NCBI GenBank assembly: GCA_014529385.2
Contig: CM043956.1
Location: 64,486,620-64,546,619 of the forward strand
Length of the DNA: 60,000 nucleotides
From: Adiantum capillus-veneris
Lineage: Eukaryota; Streptophyta; Polypodiopsida; Polypodiales; Pteridaceae
Direction of reading: 5' to 3'
Part shown: piece after piece, positions 10,623 to 23,228 of the stretch
Layout: each line of letters opens with the position of its first letter
Numbering within the stretch: position 1 is the first letter of the stretch
Translations under genes and position numbers: made by a program
The notes under the pieces: generated by a model
Databases searched by the model: none
The model's input: only the letters and a program-made list of their open reading frames with translations
Told to the model about the DNA's origin: nothing

Positions 10623-13502
10623 GAATGGCTCTTCTTTCACGCTGAAGAATGTGAGACATGTTCCCGCAATTACAAAGAGCTTGATCAGCACAGTTTTACT
10701 TGATGATGCTGGCTACGTCACCACTTTTGGACAAAACATGTGGAAGATATCCAAAGGTTCTATGACAGTAGCACATGGAGTAAAGTCTGGAGGACTTTAC
10801 ATGATTTATGTATCAAATGTCTCTAAAAATGTAATCAATGTAACCGAGCAGCCGAACGTTTCTTTGTGGCATAGCCGGTTAGGACATATGTCCAAGAAGG
10901 GAATGGAAATCTTGTCTCGTTCTGGTTATTTGCCTGGCTTTTCATTTAATGATTTTGAATTCTGTGAACATTGTCTGTATGGTAAGCAAACACAGCAGCC
11001 ACATAAGCATAGAAGCAGTAGAAGAGATACACAGTTGGCACTTGTTCATAGTGATTTGTGTGCACCTATGCCTAACCTATCTCTAGGGGGAGCTTCTTAC
11101 TTTATGACATTTATAGATGATTACTCGAGGAAAGTATGGGTTTAATTTCTCAAGCACAAGGATGAAGCGTTTAGTGTTTTCAAAACGTTTGTGACACTTG
11201 TGGAGAATCAGAGTGGCAAGAAGCTTAAATGCTTACGCACTGACAATGGTGGAGAGTATGTTTCAAAGACCTTTCAGGACTTTTGTGAGTCAAAAGGTAT
11301 AAAACGTGAACTTACTGCTCCTTACAATCCTCCTCAAAATGGTGTTGCTGAGAGGATGAATAGGACCATACAAGAGAAGGTCAGAAGTCTGTTGTCTAAT
11401 GCACAGCTGCCAAATGGGTTTTGGGCTGAAGCTGTATCAACAGCTGTTCATCTTGTAAATAGATCTCCTAGCAAGGTTTTGCAGAAGGATTCAGTGCCAG
11501 AGATGGTATGGTCAGGCAAAATGCCCTCATACAAGCATCTCAGAGTCTTTGGCTGTGAGGCATATACTCACGTTCCAAAGGAATTTAGGAACAAACTTGA
11601 GCCAAAGAGTAGAAAGTGCATCTTTCTAGGCTATGGTAATTCTGGTGAGATGGGGTACAGACTTTGGGATCCTGAATCCAGAAAGGTTGTCCGCAGCAAT
11701 GATGTTCACTTTAATGAATCCAAATATCATTCTAAACCAGAGAGGGTTGAGGAGATAAGAAGAGTTGTCTTCCAAGAAGATGGACCTGCACGTGCAAGAC
11801 AAAATGTCAGGGCTCAAGAGGAGCAAGGACAGGATAGAGTGGAACCACAGGTTGTGGTTGAGCCTGAGCCACCTATTGTGCGTAGATCTGGATGTGTCAC
11901 GTGACCTCTTGATAGGTTTGTTCCATCTATGAACTATGTCATGCTAACTGATTGCAATGAGCCTTCATGTTACAAGGAAGCAGTGCAAATGAAGGACTCC
12001 GGGAATTGGCAATTGGCCATGCAGTCAGAGATGACATCTCTGCATAAAAACAAGACATGGAAGCTAGTTAAATTACCACAGGGCAAAAAGGCTCTACCTT
12101 GTAAATGGGTTTACAGGTATAAGATCACCGCTCATGATAGTCAGCCAAAGTACAAAGCAAGGCTTGTTGCCAAGGGCTTTAAGCAAGACAAGGCATTGAC
12201 TTTGATGAAGTCTTCTCTCCGGTGGTCAAGATGACTACATTGAGATGCTTTCTTGCATTGGTTGCCATATTAGATTTGGTGTTGCACCAAATGGATGTCA
12301 AGACAACGTTCTTGCATGGTGATTTAGATGTGGAAATTTACATGCAGCAGCCAGAAGGGTTTGTTGAGAAAGGCAAGGAAGATTGGGTATGCCAGTTGTT
12401 AAAGAGTCTTTATGGCTTAAAACAATCACCGAGGGCATGGTACCATAAATTCCACAAGTTTATGCTTTCTCAAGGCTACAAACGTAGTGAGTTCGATCAC
12501 TGTCTATATACAAAGAAGGCTAAGGATGGTAGTTGGCTGATCCTTATTTTGTATGTGGATGACATGTTGATTGCTGGCAAGCACTTGGAAGAAATTTCAG
12601 GTTTGAAGTCAAAGATGGCAAAATCGTTTGACATGAAAGACATGGGTGAGGCAAGTCATATACTTGGTATGCGCATTGAGAGAGACAGATCAAAGAAGTT
12701 GATTTGGTTATCTCAAACAGAGTATATTGACAAGGTTTTGCAATGTTTCAATATGGAGAAGGGAAAGGCACTGAGTGTTCCATTGCCACCATATGTGAAA
12801 CTTAGCAAACAAGATTGTCTTGTGTCTGAGGAAGAACAGGCTGAAATGGATAAGATTCCATATGCGTCTGCAGTGGGTAGTTTGATGTATGCAATGATTG
12901 CTACTCGCCCAGACATTGCATTTGCAGTGGGAGTAGTAAGTCGGTACATGTCAAACCTAGGCAAGAAACATTGGGAGGCAGTGAAAGGAATATTGAGATA
13001 CCTGAAAGCTACAAAGAGTATGCGTATATGCTACGGGAGTCATGAGCTAAGTGTAAAGGGTTTTACAGACTCAGATTATGCAGGTGACTTAGACAACCGA
13101 AGGTCTACGTCAGGGTATGTCTTTACATTGGCTGGTGGAGCAGTATCATGGCGTTCTAGATTACAAGATTGTATTACTCAGTCTACTACAGAGGCTGAAT
13201 ATGTTGCAGCATCAGAGGCATGCAAAGAATCAATTTGGCTTAATCGACTAGTAACAGATTTGGGAATCATGCCTGTGTTATATTGTGATAGTCAAAGTGC
13301 TATACAATTGGCTCGCAATCCAGTTTATCACTCAAAGACAAAGCATGTGGATGTGAAGTATCATTTCATCAGGGAAATGCTCGAGGATAAGCAACTTCAG
13401 CTTGTCAAAGTTCACACCATAGAAAATCCTGCTGATCTACTTACAAAAGGACTTCCCTCAGAGAGCTTTGTGCATTTTCGCAAGCAGTTAGGTGTAGGGT
13501 AG
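10623..13502 (+). pseudogene. Copia B pol (integrase, RT, RNase H), broken
   Basis: Domain order is that of Ty1/copia. Pre-integrase H/C motif: LWHSRLGHMSKKGME, then CEHCLYGK. Integrase catalytic region: LVHSDLCAPM, RTDNGGEY and PQNGVAERMNRT. Reverse transcriptase: KARLVAKGFKQ, YVDDMLIAG. RNase H: TDSDYAGDLDNRRSTSG, TEAEYVAASEA and CDSQSAIQLARNP, ending LPSESFVHFRKQLGVG. In-frame stops occur at TAA 11143 and TGA 11902, and the frame shifts near 12185-12200. The product would copy and integrate element cDNA. The first part (about 10623-10650, SSFTLKNVRHVP) is the end of the protease region. Confidence 0.9.
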
Positions 13503-13580
13503 TACATCACTTCTCTACATCTCTTGTATATTAGCTTGTATAGTAGCTTCTCTCACACTTAAAGTACCACATTGGACTTT

Positions 13581-13590
13581 AAGTGGGAGG
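13581..13590 (+). promoter_or_regulatory. Polypurine tract of copia B
   Basis: AAGTGGGAGG directly precedes the LTR start TGTTGGGG. Confidence 0.75.
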
Positions 13591-13591
13591 T

Positions 13592-13783
13592 TGTTGGGGT
13601 ATAAAGCCCAATGTGGTCGCCTAGGTAAGTGGGCGGGCCGCCAGGTATGTATACATATTCTTTTGTAAAAACCTAATAAGAACTCACTATGCTCTACACA
13701 TTATAGTAGAGCGAGTTCACCATATCGTCGTGCTCTTCTTCTCGCACTCTCTCTCACGTCGCACTTCCGCTCGTACTCCTTCA
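13592..13783 (+). repeat. 3' LTR of copia B (192 bp)
   Basis: It starts TGTTGGGGTATAAAGCC and ends ...TACTCCTTCA, after which sequence homologous to chromovirus B gag (GATGAGTCAT...CGAAACGG) resumes. The right end is set by that homology and by a terminal CA. No second copy lies in the window. Confidence 0.7.
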
Positions 13784-16700
13784 TTGATGAGTCATGCGAA
13801 ACGGGGTTTTGCCATTCACTCTGGCAGTCTTACCTACCCCACCGATGAGGCCATGACACAACGAGCCAAACAGACTTCAGCGAATTAAAGTAGAAAGAGA
13901 AAGAGCAACCCAGAAAAGAAGGATGCACGACCCAAGCTTACTCCTCAGGAGAGAGCTCGATTCATCAGGGAGGGAAAGTTCTTTGGATGTGGGGAATATG
14001 GACATATCTCCACGAAGTGCCCTAAAAAGGCACAGAAAGAACAGAATGACAAGGACGACGAAAGGCCTGAGAGTTCGAGAGCAGCTGAGGAACGTGGAAG
14101 AAAAGGCAAGATGAAAACAGGACTGGTTCCATATTGTGTGGGTATCAATCCCAACACCATGGACAAGAGTACATAACTTTGCCGAGGTTGTGGCAAAGTG
14201 AAAGACCAAGAAGCCTTGATCTTCTTTGATGGAGGAGCCAAGGCCAACTTCATTTCACCGGAATTGGCAGTGCCGCTCGAGATCACTCCCGATCGGATGG
14301 GACCACTTGCGGAGGCTGTTCTAGTGGCACCCGGCAGAGATGTAGCCATTACACCTGTGATTGGAAAACTTCGGTTGCATTGTCAGGGGTATTTGGGGCA
14401 TGAGAACTTTTTCATAATGCCTTTGGAAGTTTGTGATGTTCTCTTGGGGATTCCTTGGTACCACAAGAACAACGCCGTGGTCGATTATCGGGCGAGGAAA
14501 GGGACATTGACTACAGAGAAGGGCAGAACCATTGTACTTGACATTAAACTGAAGGGCGAGTCTGTCCCTATTGTATCGGTTTCGGCCATTTCTAAATTAA
14601 TGAAATCCAGTCTGTTTGTTTACTCGATCTTTATGAAAGAATTGAGTGATAAGTATAGGACAAATATTTCTAAACTTGATAAAGAACGCCGAGATTTTCT
14701 CCACTCTCATGCCGATTGCAGGGCCTACCAGGCGAGTTACCACATGCTCGTCCTAAAGATGATACTATTGATGTGATACCTCGAAGCACACCACCGAACC
14801 AGCCACCTTACCGTGTGAGCCGAGCACAGAATGAAGAGATTATGAACCAAGTGAAAGACCTCTTGGAAAAGGGTCTTGTCTAGCCTAGTACCTCACCGTA
14901 TTGCTCTCAGGTAGTGGTTTTGAAGAAAGACGGATCTTGGAGAATGTGCATCGATTACAGAGCTCTCAACAAAATCACCATCAAGAACAGATTTCGGATT
15001 TCTAGGATCGATGATATACTCGACAGATTATAGCAATCCTCGTGCTTTAACAGGATTGATTTGAACAATGGATATCATCAGATCAGAATCATGCCGGGAG
15101 ACGTCTAGAAGATAGCTTTTCGGACGGCTTTTGGGTTATTTGAGTTTTTGGTGATGCCTTTTGGCTTAACCAATGCTCCTGCGACATTTAACCAGGTGAT
15201 GGATAGGATTTTCGAGAGTACAGGCTATTTGTTTGCACTTTCTTTGACGATATCATTGTTTTCTCCAAGAATGAGGCAGAACACAGAGATCATCTGCTTC
15301 AGGTCATTCAGGCATTACGAGATCACAAGTTAGTGATTAATGCAAAGAAAAGTGAATTTTTCCTACCAGAGATACACTTTTTGGGACACATTGTCTCAGC
15401 AGCGGGAGTGCAAATGGATCCGGCCAAGATAGAGACTATCCCTGATTGGCCCGATTTGAGGAATGTCTATGAAGTTAGAAGTTTCTTGGGATTGTGTTCG
15501 TACTACGGGCAGTTCATTCGAAAGTTTGCAGAGGTGGCTTCCCCTTTGCATATCTTGACACAGAAAGGAGTCCCTTTCTCATGGGGACCCACAGAGGTGA
15601 GTGCCATTCAGACATTGAAAGAGAAATTGACTATGGGACCATTTCTGACTTTGCCGGACTTGCAGAAGTCATTTGAAGTATATTGTGATCCTTCTGGTCG
15701 TAGTCTGGGTGCGGACTTAATGCAAGAAGTCCATGTCATTGCTTACGAGAGCGGATTGTTCTCAAGGCCGAAAATGACAACACAGATTTATGAGAAAGAG
15801 CTTTTGGCGGTTATCCATGCTCTTACTCAGTGGCGGCATTACCTACTTGGAGCGGATTTTACTGTCTTTACAGACTATCAGAGTTTGCGCTACTTCTTGT
15901 CACAGAAGCAGCTTTCGGAAAAGCAGATGCGGTGGGCGAACATCTTGTCACAGTGTCACTTCCAGATTGTCCATGTGTAGGGACAAAAGAAGGTGGTGGC
16001 AGATGCTTTGTCTCTGAAGCCGTTGGTTCTAGCTATTTCCATGATACATCATAGGAGCTTCGAGGATATGGTCGACCAGTATGCCACAGATAGAGATTTT
16101 GCAGACGTTTTCACACGGATACGGGATGGGGAGACAGTAGCGGGATATTCCATTCGGGATGGCTACTTGATGAGAAAAACCATGTTGTGCGTTACACAGC
16201 CGTTGAGGGAAAAGGTTATGACTGAATGCCACTGTCCACCTTTTACGGGTCACCGTGGCGTTGCTACCACCATGAAAGGGATAGAGAGATACTCCTTTTG
16301 ATCGAGACTCAAGAAGAATGTGGAAGAGTTTGTGCGCAGTTGCTTAGTATGCCAGAAGGTCAGGTTTGACATGCATAAAGCACAGGGATTGTTACAGCCT
16401 TTACCCATACCCATCAGCCCCTAGGAAACTATTGCAATGGATTTCATTTTCGATCTCCCGAGAACACAGAGTGGTCATGATGGTATCTGGATTGTTATTG
16501 ACAGATTTACCAAATAGGCTCATTTCATTCAAGTGAAGAAAATAGTCAAGCCGGATCACTTAGCAAGACTGTTTGTGGCCTAGATTTTGAGATTACATGG
16601 CATGCCTGAGACGATTGTCTCAGACAAGGACCCCAGATTTACGAGTTTGTTTGGAAGGCAATTTGGGAGAACATTGGCATGCGGTTGCAGTTCTCGTCAT

Positions 16701-17501
16701 CATTCCACCCGCAACCTGACGTGCAATCTGAGATTGCAAATTTAGTGGTTCTAGATTTATTGAAGTTTTATATCTCGGATCAAAAGACTCAATGGGAAAA
16801 GTACCTACCTTTTTGTGGAGTTTGCCTACAATAACACGATACACTCTTCGACGGGGAAGGCGCCATTTGAGATTGTTGAAGGTGCTGCGAAGGTTCCACC
16901 CTTCCTAAGCACGAAAGATAAGATTTTTGAAGCAGATGAGTATACGCGAGACTTAGACACAGCTTTTGCCAAGGTTCTCGAGGCTTTGCAGAAATCTCAA
17001 GAACGACAGAAAAAGGCAGCGGATCGCCATCGTCGCGACTTGAAATGGAAGGAGGATGATTGGGTGCTCTTACGTTTTGAGAAGGCACGCCCGAGAAAGA
17101 AAAAAGGAAAGGAGAGGCTTTTTCCAAAGCTTAGTATGAGATACTACGGACATTTCCAGATCTCTGAAAAGATAAACGATGTCTCCTTTTGACTGAAACT
17201 GCCTGACAATTGGAGGATTCACAATGCATTTCATGTGAGTCTCTTGAAACCTTTCAAAGGTGATGTGCCTGATGATGGGGATCCCGATGAGAAACCCAAA
17301 GTGAAGGAAAACGAGGAGATTCTTGTTCCTGAACAGATTTTGGCACATAAGGATACGAAGAATAAAGGTAAAGTTCGAAGGCGGTTCTTGGTTAAGTTCA
17401 AGAACTATCTTGCATTGGATGCGAAGTGGATGGAGGAGGAGGACCCGATAGATACTCCTCAGATTGTGAAACTTTACCTCGAGGCTTTTGGTTTAGCATA
17501 A
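13784..17501 (+). pseudogene. Chromovirus C gag-pol, heavily mutated
   Basis: Order: gag zinc knuckle at 13977-14020 (FFGCGEYGHISTKCP, its first Cys replaced by Phe); protease near 14228 (FFDGGAKANF); RT 14840-15400 ([26 protein letters not shown], then FDDIIVFS in another frame); RNase H 15660-15990 (YEKELLAVIHALTQWRHYLL); integrase 16190-16830 ([25 protein letters not shown]); chromodomain 17316-17501 (RRRFLVKFKNY, KWMEEEDP). Stops include 14174, 14881, 15031, 15106, 15978 and several in integrase, with shifts near 14730, 15240-15330 and 16690-16810. The chromodomain normally steers integration to marked heterochromatin. Confidence 0.88.
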
Positions 17502-17922
17502 TCTACTTCAAATGGAACCCAGAATTCAGCTTGGCCGGAGATCTGGTGCAGTGGGATGCACAAGAGGGGAGTTACTTCACTCCTTTGTCAACAGATGCCT
17601 CGATTTTGATACTAGAGTCATTGTACTAGAGTCACTGATGTCTCTTTGAGCTTCAGGGATACTAAGAGCTGACAATATTCTGTTGTATGACTTTATGAAA
17701 TGGAATTAGTGAATATGATACTGATTTGTTCTTGAATTCTTTTCAAGTGCAGGAATTGATAGACGAAATGACTGTAGCATTCTGGTCTACTTGATCTCGA
17801 ATAGACATGGTTGCAATAGGGGTTAGTCAATCGGACATCGATGAGGTCTCGACTGGATCTAGATGCGATTGATAGCTACATTGCCGATAAATCATGGTCT
17901 AAGATCCGAATGAATGTTGAAT
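17502..17922 (+). other. Chromovirus C 3' untranslated tail
   Basis: Non-coding sequence between the chromodomain stop and the copia A insertion. It matches 31730-32140 and 32509-32640 in chromovirus B (for example CTCGAATAGACATGGTTGC), so it is the normal 3' tail of this family. Confidence 0.75.
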
Positions 17923-17927
17923 GTCAT
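17923..17927 (+). repeat. Target site duplication, left (GTCAT)
   Basis: GTCAT precedes the copia A 5' LTR and recurs exactly at 23107-23111 after its 3' LTR. Five bases is the usual copia duplication. Confidence 0.95.
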
Positions 17928-18153
17928 TGTTACCATATACATGTGGTAGTGATGTGTGTGAACACACTAGGACCGCCGGGGCTTTTTTTCCCTCTTTAGG
18001 AGGTTTTTTCCCCGTGCATTGTATATACGCCCATCACTCTAGGGCTATCTATCTTTCCATTGCACACTAAGTAACACACTCTCTATTGTGTGCCTTGAGC
18101 TTCCTTCGTCTTCTCCAAGCTGTGTGTGTTTCTCTACAACCCCAATTCCAACA
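17928..18153 (+). repeat. 5' LTR of copia A
   Basis: It starts TGTTACCATATAC and ends ATTCCAACA. It repeats 22880-23106. TGTATATACGCC near 18021 may serve as the TATA region. Confidence 0.95.
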
Positions 18154-18155
18154 AC

Positions 18156-18167
18156 TGGTATCAGAGT
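18156..18167 (+). promoter_or_regulatory. PBS of copia A
   Basis: TGGTATCAGAGT begins two bases after the LTR. It is one base off the initiator-Met PBS consensus. Confidence 0.85.
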
Positions 18168-18515
18168 AGGTCACGTCCTCCAGGGCTTAGTCGCCAGCTG
18201 CTCCAGCACACGCCTGCTCACTTTCTCCGATTTCAGTGAGCTTTGGCGAGCGTTCGCACGTCGACAAATATTTTGGGAGGACTCGAAGAGCTTGGTCTGC
18301 TCAGAATTTTGATTTGGGCTCATTTCGGCCTCCGTTTCCACTACAGGCAGTACTGCACAGGCTATTTTGTCATTTTGTGCAGAATTTCTGTCAGTGCCGT
18401 TTTTTGCATAACAGGTGCCTTATAGTCCTCTACGGTTTGTGCTATATAGCACAGGTTGTTCCCGTTCCGTTTCTCCTATTTTCGGACAGTTTTCACATCA
18501 GGTGCAACATTTACC

Positions 18516-21500
18516 ATGGCTGACAACAACAACACAGATGTGTTCAAGATGTTTGCTGCTGAGGATAGGTTGGATGGGGACAACTACCCTATGTGGGCTT
18601 ATATGATGCAACATGTTCTTGTGTCAAAGGGTGTCTGGAACATTGTGCAGGGCATTGATGTACGTCCTGGTTCTGAGGATGTAGGCGATGTTGAGGATGT
18701 TGTAGGTCTTGCTGCAAGGATTGCAGCTGTTAGAGTTGTTTTGCCTACGGCAGAACAAGCTCGTTGGGATGTTAAGGATGCGCAGGCTCATGCATTGATT
18801 GCGTTGCCTGTGAAGCGCACCATTGTTCCTCACATCCGTTCAGCAAAATCTGCAAAACAGGCTTGGGATATTTTAGCAGGTCTTTATGCAAGCCGCAATG
18901 AGGCTAAAATTGCTTTGCTGCATAAAGAGCTGGAGTCGAAGATTATGCATGAGGAAGATGATATGGACACTTTCCTTGCTAGTGTCAAGGATATCAATGA
19001 GCAGCTTATTTCTGTAGGTGAAGTCATTTCAGACAGTTCCCTTGTGTAGACTGTTCTTGATGCCTTACCAGATTCCTACCAGACTTTTGCTAGTACTTGG
19101 AGACTGATGACCCAAGGAAATCCTGAAGTTGTCAAGTTTGATGTATTATGCACATTGTTGTTGCAAGAGTCACTTTCCAGAAAAAACAGGACTAGGCAGC
19201 GTGCAGTTGAACAGGCTTTTATTGCTTCTCAAAGAAAGGGTGGTAACAGTAATGCAGCCACTTCTTATGGTTTTGCTACGAGTAGCAAAACTTATGTTCC
19301 TAATGCTTCTGCTGGCAGCACTTCGTCTGGAAATTCTGGTGATAAGGGCAAAAAGAAGATGCGTTGCCATTATTGTAAAGCCAATGATCACTTGATCAAG
19401 TCGTGTCCTAAGTTGAAGGCCAAAGAGGCTAAGAAGAAAGAGGGTGGTTCCACTGCAAATGCTGGTTCCGCTACAAATGCAGCCATTGTTGAGTCTTCTG
19501 TGAAAGGAGACTGTGTTGCTGATGTTGATGTAGAATGGGCTTTTAGCGCAGAGTGCACTTACAATCCTGCTGTCCATGATGCATGCTTGTCAGTCGTTGC
19601 TGCAGATTCACATGTGTGGTATTTCGACAGTGGTGCTACAAAGCACATTACCTCACATCGTGAATTGTTTACCTCTCTTGAGTCTGCCCCTCATGGGAAT
19701 TCAGTCACTTGTGCCAACAACGCCTCTTATCCAGTTCAGGGAGTTGGAAAGATTGTGCTCACTGCTGCCAATGGCAGTTCCTTCACACTTGTTGATGTAC
19801 TTTATGTACTTGGGATCAAGAAGAATCTCTTATGTGTATCCGCACTTGCTAGACTTGGACTTGTAGTCAAATTTGTGGATGACAGATGTACAGTTCATGA
19901 TCTCAGTTTTGGTGATGAAATTGTTGCATCTGGGCTTCCTTGCCGTGGGCTGTATAAGCTCACTTTGTATGACAAGTGTGGACGAAATTTTGCAAATGCT
20001 GTTGCAGATTCAAGGGCTATTTCAGATGCAAAACTTTGGCATGCACGTTTTGGTCATCTGAATTTTGCCAGTTTACTGCGTTTGCAGAAATCTGATATGG
20101 TTGCTTCTTTGCCGCCTCTTGAAGCACCTGTCAAACATGTTTGTGAAGGCTGTATTTTGGGTAAGATGCAGCGTTCTAAGTTTCCAAAGGATGGTTCAGT
20201 TAGGGCCACATGCAGGTTGTAGCTTGTGCATAGTGATGTTTGTGGGCCCATGCAAACTTCTTCCTTGGGCAATTACCTGTACTTCGTGACTTTCATTGAT
20301 GATTACTCCAGGCATGCATGGGTATTTCCGCTTAAAGCGAAGTCCGAAGTTTTTATGTGCTTCAAACAATTTCTGGCTATGGTTGAAAATGTCTCGAAAT
20401 GTACTATGGGCACCCTCCATTCCGATCGAGGGGGGGAGTACATGTCTCATGAATTTAATGCATTTCTGGCTAGTCGTGGGATAAAAGACCAATGTGCAGT
20501 GCCTTATACACCTCAGCAAAATGGTGTTGCTGAGAGGAAAAACAGGTCACTAACGGAAATGGCACGATGTATGGTCAAAAGTCAAGCTTTGCCGCATTCT
20601 TTTTGGCTTGAGGCCATTATGTGTGCCACTTATGTACTTAGCAGGTGTCCTACAAAAGCTTTGCAGTCTATTACTCCATATGAAGCATGGCATGATAGAA
20701 AACCTTCTATTGAGCACATGCGTGTTTTTGGCTGTTTGGCATATGCTTTGGTGCCACAAGTGCAGCGCAGAAAATTGGATGATAAGGCTGTCAAATGTAT
20801 TTTTTTTGGTTATAGTGCTGAAAGAAAAGGTTACAGGTTGTATCATCCGCAAACAAAACGTATTCTGGTTTCTCGGGATGTAGTGTTTGTGGAAGATTCT
20901 GTTCAGGCCTTGCTGTCATGTACTAGAGACAGTAATGTAAGCTCACAGGACATTTATGACACTTTGTTGCCTCTTTTCAGTGGTGGAAATACGAATGTAA
21001 GTTCCAATGAGGCAAATGTACAGCCTATGGGGGTTTCTGAAAATGTTTTAGATCAGCCTATTACTGATGCAGATGTACATGATGTACTTGATGAGGAAAG
21101 GGCTGAAAATGAGCAGGCTAGAGGTATGCCAAAATGGCTGGTGCACACTTTGCCTGATATAAATTGGATGCACCTTTGTCTAGTCGTACTCGTTCAGGCT
21201 CTCGCCATGCATCTTATGCATCAGATTGTTATGCTTTGGCTGTGTCTAGTTTACATGATGTTGAGGAGCCTCTATCTTTTGATGAAGCACAGAATTCAGA
21301 AAATTGGATGGTTGCCATGCAATTAGAATATGATGCACTTATAGAAAATGACACATGGACTTTATGTGATTTGACTCCTGGCAAAAAGGCCATTGGTACG
21401 AAGTGGGTTTACAAGTTGAAACGCAAGCGGGATGGTGAGATTGATCACCATAAGGCTCGACTTGTTGCAAAGGGTTATACACAGCAAAAAGGCATAGATT

Positions 21501-22804
21501 ATGAAGAGACTTTTTCTCCCACTTGTCGTATGACTGCTGTGCGTTTTCTATGTGCATTGGCAACTCATTTTGGTTGGGATGTACATCAATCAGACATTGT
21601 TACTGCTTTCTTGAATGGTGACATATTTGAGGAAGTTTATGTAACACAGCCTCGCGGTTTTGTCATAAAAGGACAAGAGGACAAAGTGTGCAAATGTAAC
21701 AAGGCTTTGTATGGGTTGAAGCAATCTCCTCGTGCTTGGTATGAGAAAGCTGACACTCATTTGGTCAAACAAGGCTTTCGTAACAGTCCAACAGAAAGCA
21801 CATTGTATGTAAAGCGTGAGGGTGATGTATTTCTCATAGTGGTTCTTTATGTTGATGATTTGCTGATCACTGGACCAAATGAGAGACATATTGCTGAATT
21901 TAAGGCTGATTTGAATGCTACTTTCAAGATGAAAGATTTGGGGCTGTTGTATCATTATTTGGACATACAGTTTAAGCAGTGTGATGGTGGTATTGCCTTG
22001 TGTCAGAAAAGTTACATAGAGACATTGCTATGTAAGTTTGGACTTGAGGATTGCAAACCTATTGCCACTCCCATGGAAATAGGTTTGAAGTTGAGTCTAC
22101 ATGATGCTGGCGATCCTACTGATGTCACTCTTTACCAAACTGCTGTTGGCTGCCTCATTTATGTATGCAACACGAGGCCGGATATTCAGTTTGCAGTCTC
22201 ACAAGTCAGCAAATTTATGCATAGCCCAGGGTCTAAGCATTGGCAGGCTGTCAAGAGAATTTTCCGCTACCTTAGTGGCACTTTACATCTTGGCTTGTTT
22301 TATCCCAAGGGGGGATCATTGCCGCCAGACTTACATGCTTTTTCGGACTCAGATTGGGCTGGTTGTTTTGACACGCGAGTGTCCACAAGTGGTTTTTGTT
22401 TCATGCTTGGCAGTTCATGTATATCATGGTTGAGCAAGAAGCAACCTACTGTGGCCACTTTGAGTTGTGAGGTTGAGTACAGGGCAGTCTTCACAGCTAC
22501 GGTTGAGTGTGTATGGCTCAGACGCCTTATGGCTGATTTGGGTGTTGGACAGGACACTGCCAACACTATCTACACTGACAGTCAGAGCGCATAAGCAGTT
22601 GCGAGGAACCCAATTTTTCATGCTCGCACAAAGCACATTGAGGTGCATTACCACTATGTCAGGGAGAGGCTCTCAGCAGGAGAGATCAGCTTGGCTTATG
22701 TGCCAACACAAGACAACCTTGCAGATCTTTTCACAAAGGCATTGTCTCGTGAGAAGCTTGAAGATTTCCGCAAAGCTTTGGGCTTACTCCCCTTTGTGGA
22801 CTGA
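18516..22804 (+). pseudogene. Copia A gag-pol polyprotein, nearly intact
   Basis: One frame from ATG 18516 (MADNNNTDVFKMF). Gag has LDGDNYPMWAYMM near residue 20 and a CCHC knuckle at 19365 (CHYCKANDHLIKSC). Protease is at 19620 (WYFDSGATKHIT). Pre-integrase: LWHARFGHLNF. Integrase: LVHSDVCGPM, HSDRGGEYMS, NGVAERKNRS. RT: KARLVAKGYTQQKGIDYEE and YVDDLLITG at 21848. RNase H: SDSDWAGCFDTRVSTSG, ending GLLPFVD at TGA 22802. Damage is limited to in-frame TAG at 19047 and 20220, a frame change near 21150-21170 and a TAA at 22592. The start was chosen because earlier Met codons are in leader sequence. Confidence 0.93.
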
Positions 22805-22868
22805 TCATGTCCTCAGGGCATGGCACTTCCCTTTACTCATGTGCCAGCTCTCGTTCACCGCATCACTC

Positions 22869-22879
22869 CAGGGGGGATT
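22869..22879 (+). promoter_or_regulatory. Polypurine tract of copia A
   Basis: A purine-rich stretch with six G residues (CAGGGGGGATT) lies immediately before the 3' LTR. Confidence 0.8.
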
Positions 22880-23106
22880 TGTTACCATATACGTGTGGTA
22901 GTGATGTGTGTGAACACACTAGGACCGCCGGGGCATTTTGCCCCTTTTTAGGAGATTTTTTCCCCCGTGCATTGTATATACGCCCATCACTCTAGGGCTA
23001 TCTATCTTTCCATTGCACACTAAGTAACACACTCTCTATTGTGTGCCTTGAGCTTCCTTCGTCTTCTCCAAGCTGTGTGTGTTTCTCTGCAACCCCAATT
23101 CCAACA
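22880..23106 (+). repeat. 3' LTR of copia A
   Basis: A direct repeat of 17928-18153. It starts TGTTACCATATACG, ends ATTCCAACA, and is followed by GTCAT. Confidence 0.95.
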
Positions 23107-23111
23107 GTCAT
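23107..23111 (+). repeat. Target site duplication, right (GTCAT)
   Basis: An exact copy of 17923-17927. Confidence 0.95.
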
Positions 23112-23201
23112 GTGATGTCTAGTGATGTCTTGTGATGTCGTGTGATGTGACTGTCGATTGGTAAAATCGAGGGCGATTACAATGCTTTCAAGAGGGGGGT
23201 A
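23112..23201 (+). other. Chromovirus C 3' tail, resumed, with PPT
   Basis: Sequence resumes with short TGTGATGTC repeats, then GACTGTCGATTGG and CAATGCTTTCAAGAGGGGGG, the same run-up to the LTR seen at 32268-32308 and 32760-32802. The purine run 23189-23199 is the polypurine tract. Confidence 0.85.
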
Positions 23202-23228
23202 TGTCACAAAGTGATGACGTGGCTGTCC

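Larger units (their letters stand above)
10623..13783 (+). mobile_element. Copia element B, 5'-truncated, with 3' LTR
   Basis: It begins in the middle of the protease/pre-integrase linker and continues through integrase, reverse transcriptase and RNase H to a polypurine tract and 192-bp 3' LTR. The 5' LTR, gag and protease active site are missing. The left edge abuts an antisense gypsy gag fragment, the right edge chromovirus C. With no 5' LTR, the target duplication cannot be tested. Confidence 0.85.
13784..17922 (+). mobile_element. Chromovirus C, left part (gag end to 3' UTR)
   Basis: A Ty3/gypsy element with a C-terminal chromodomain. Its left end is cut by copia B, and its 3' untranslated tail is split at 17922/23107 by copia A, then continues at 23107-23201 into its 3' LTR at 23202. 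It is closely similar along its length to chromovirus B at 26.8-32.8 kb, which allows each break to be located by comparison. Confidence 0.85.
17928..23106 (+). mobile_element. Complete copia element A
   Basis: Both LTRs (226 and 227 bp), PBS, a gag-pol frame, PPT and a perfect 5-bp target duplication are present, so the insertion is structurally complete. It is inserted in the 3' tail of chromovirus C. By eye the two LTRs differ at roughly eight positions, mostly in one T/C-rich patch, which indicates a moderately old insertion. Confidence 0.95.
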
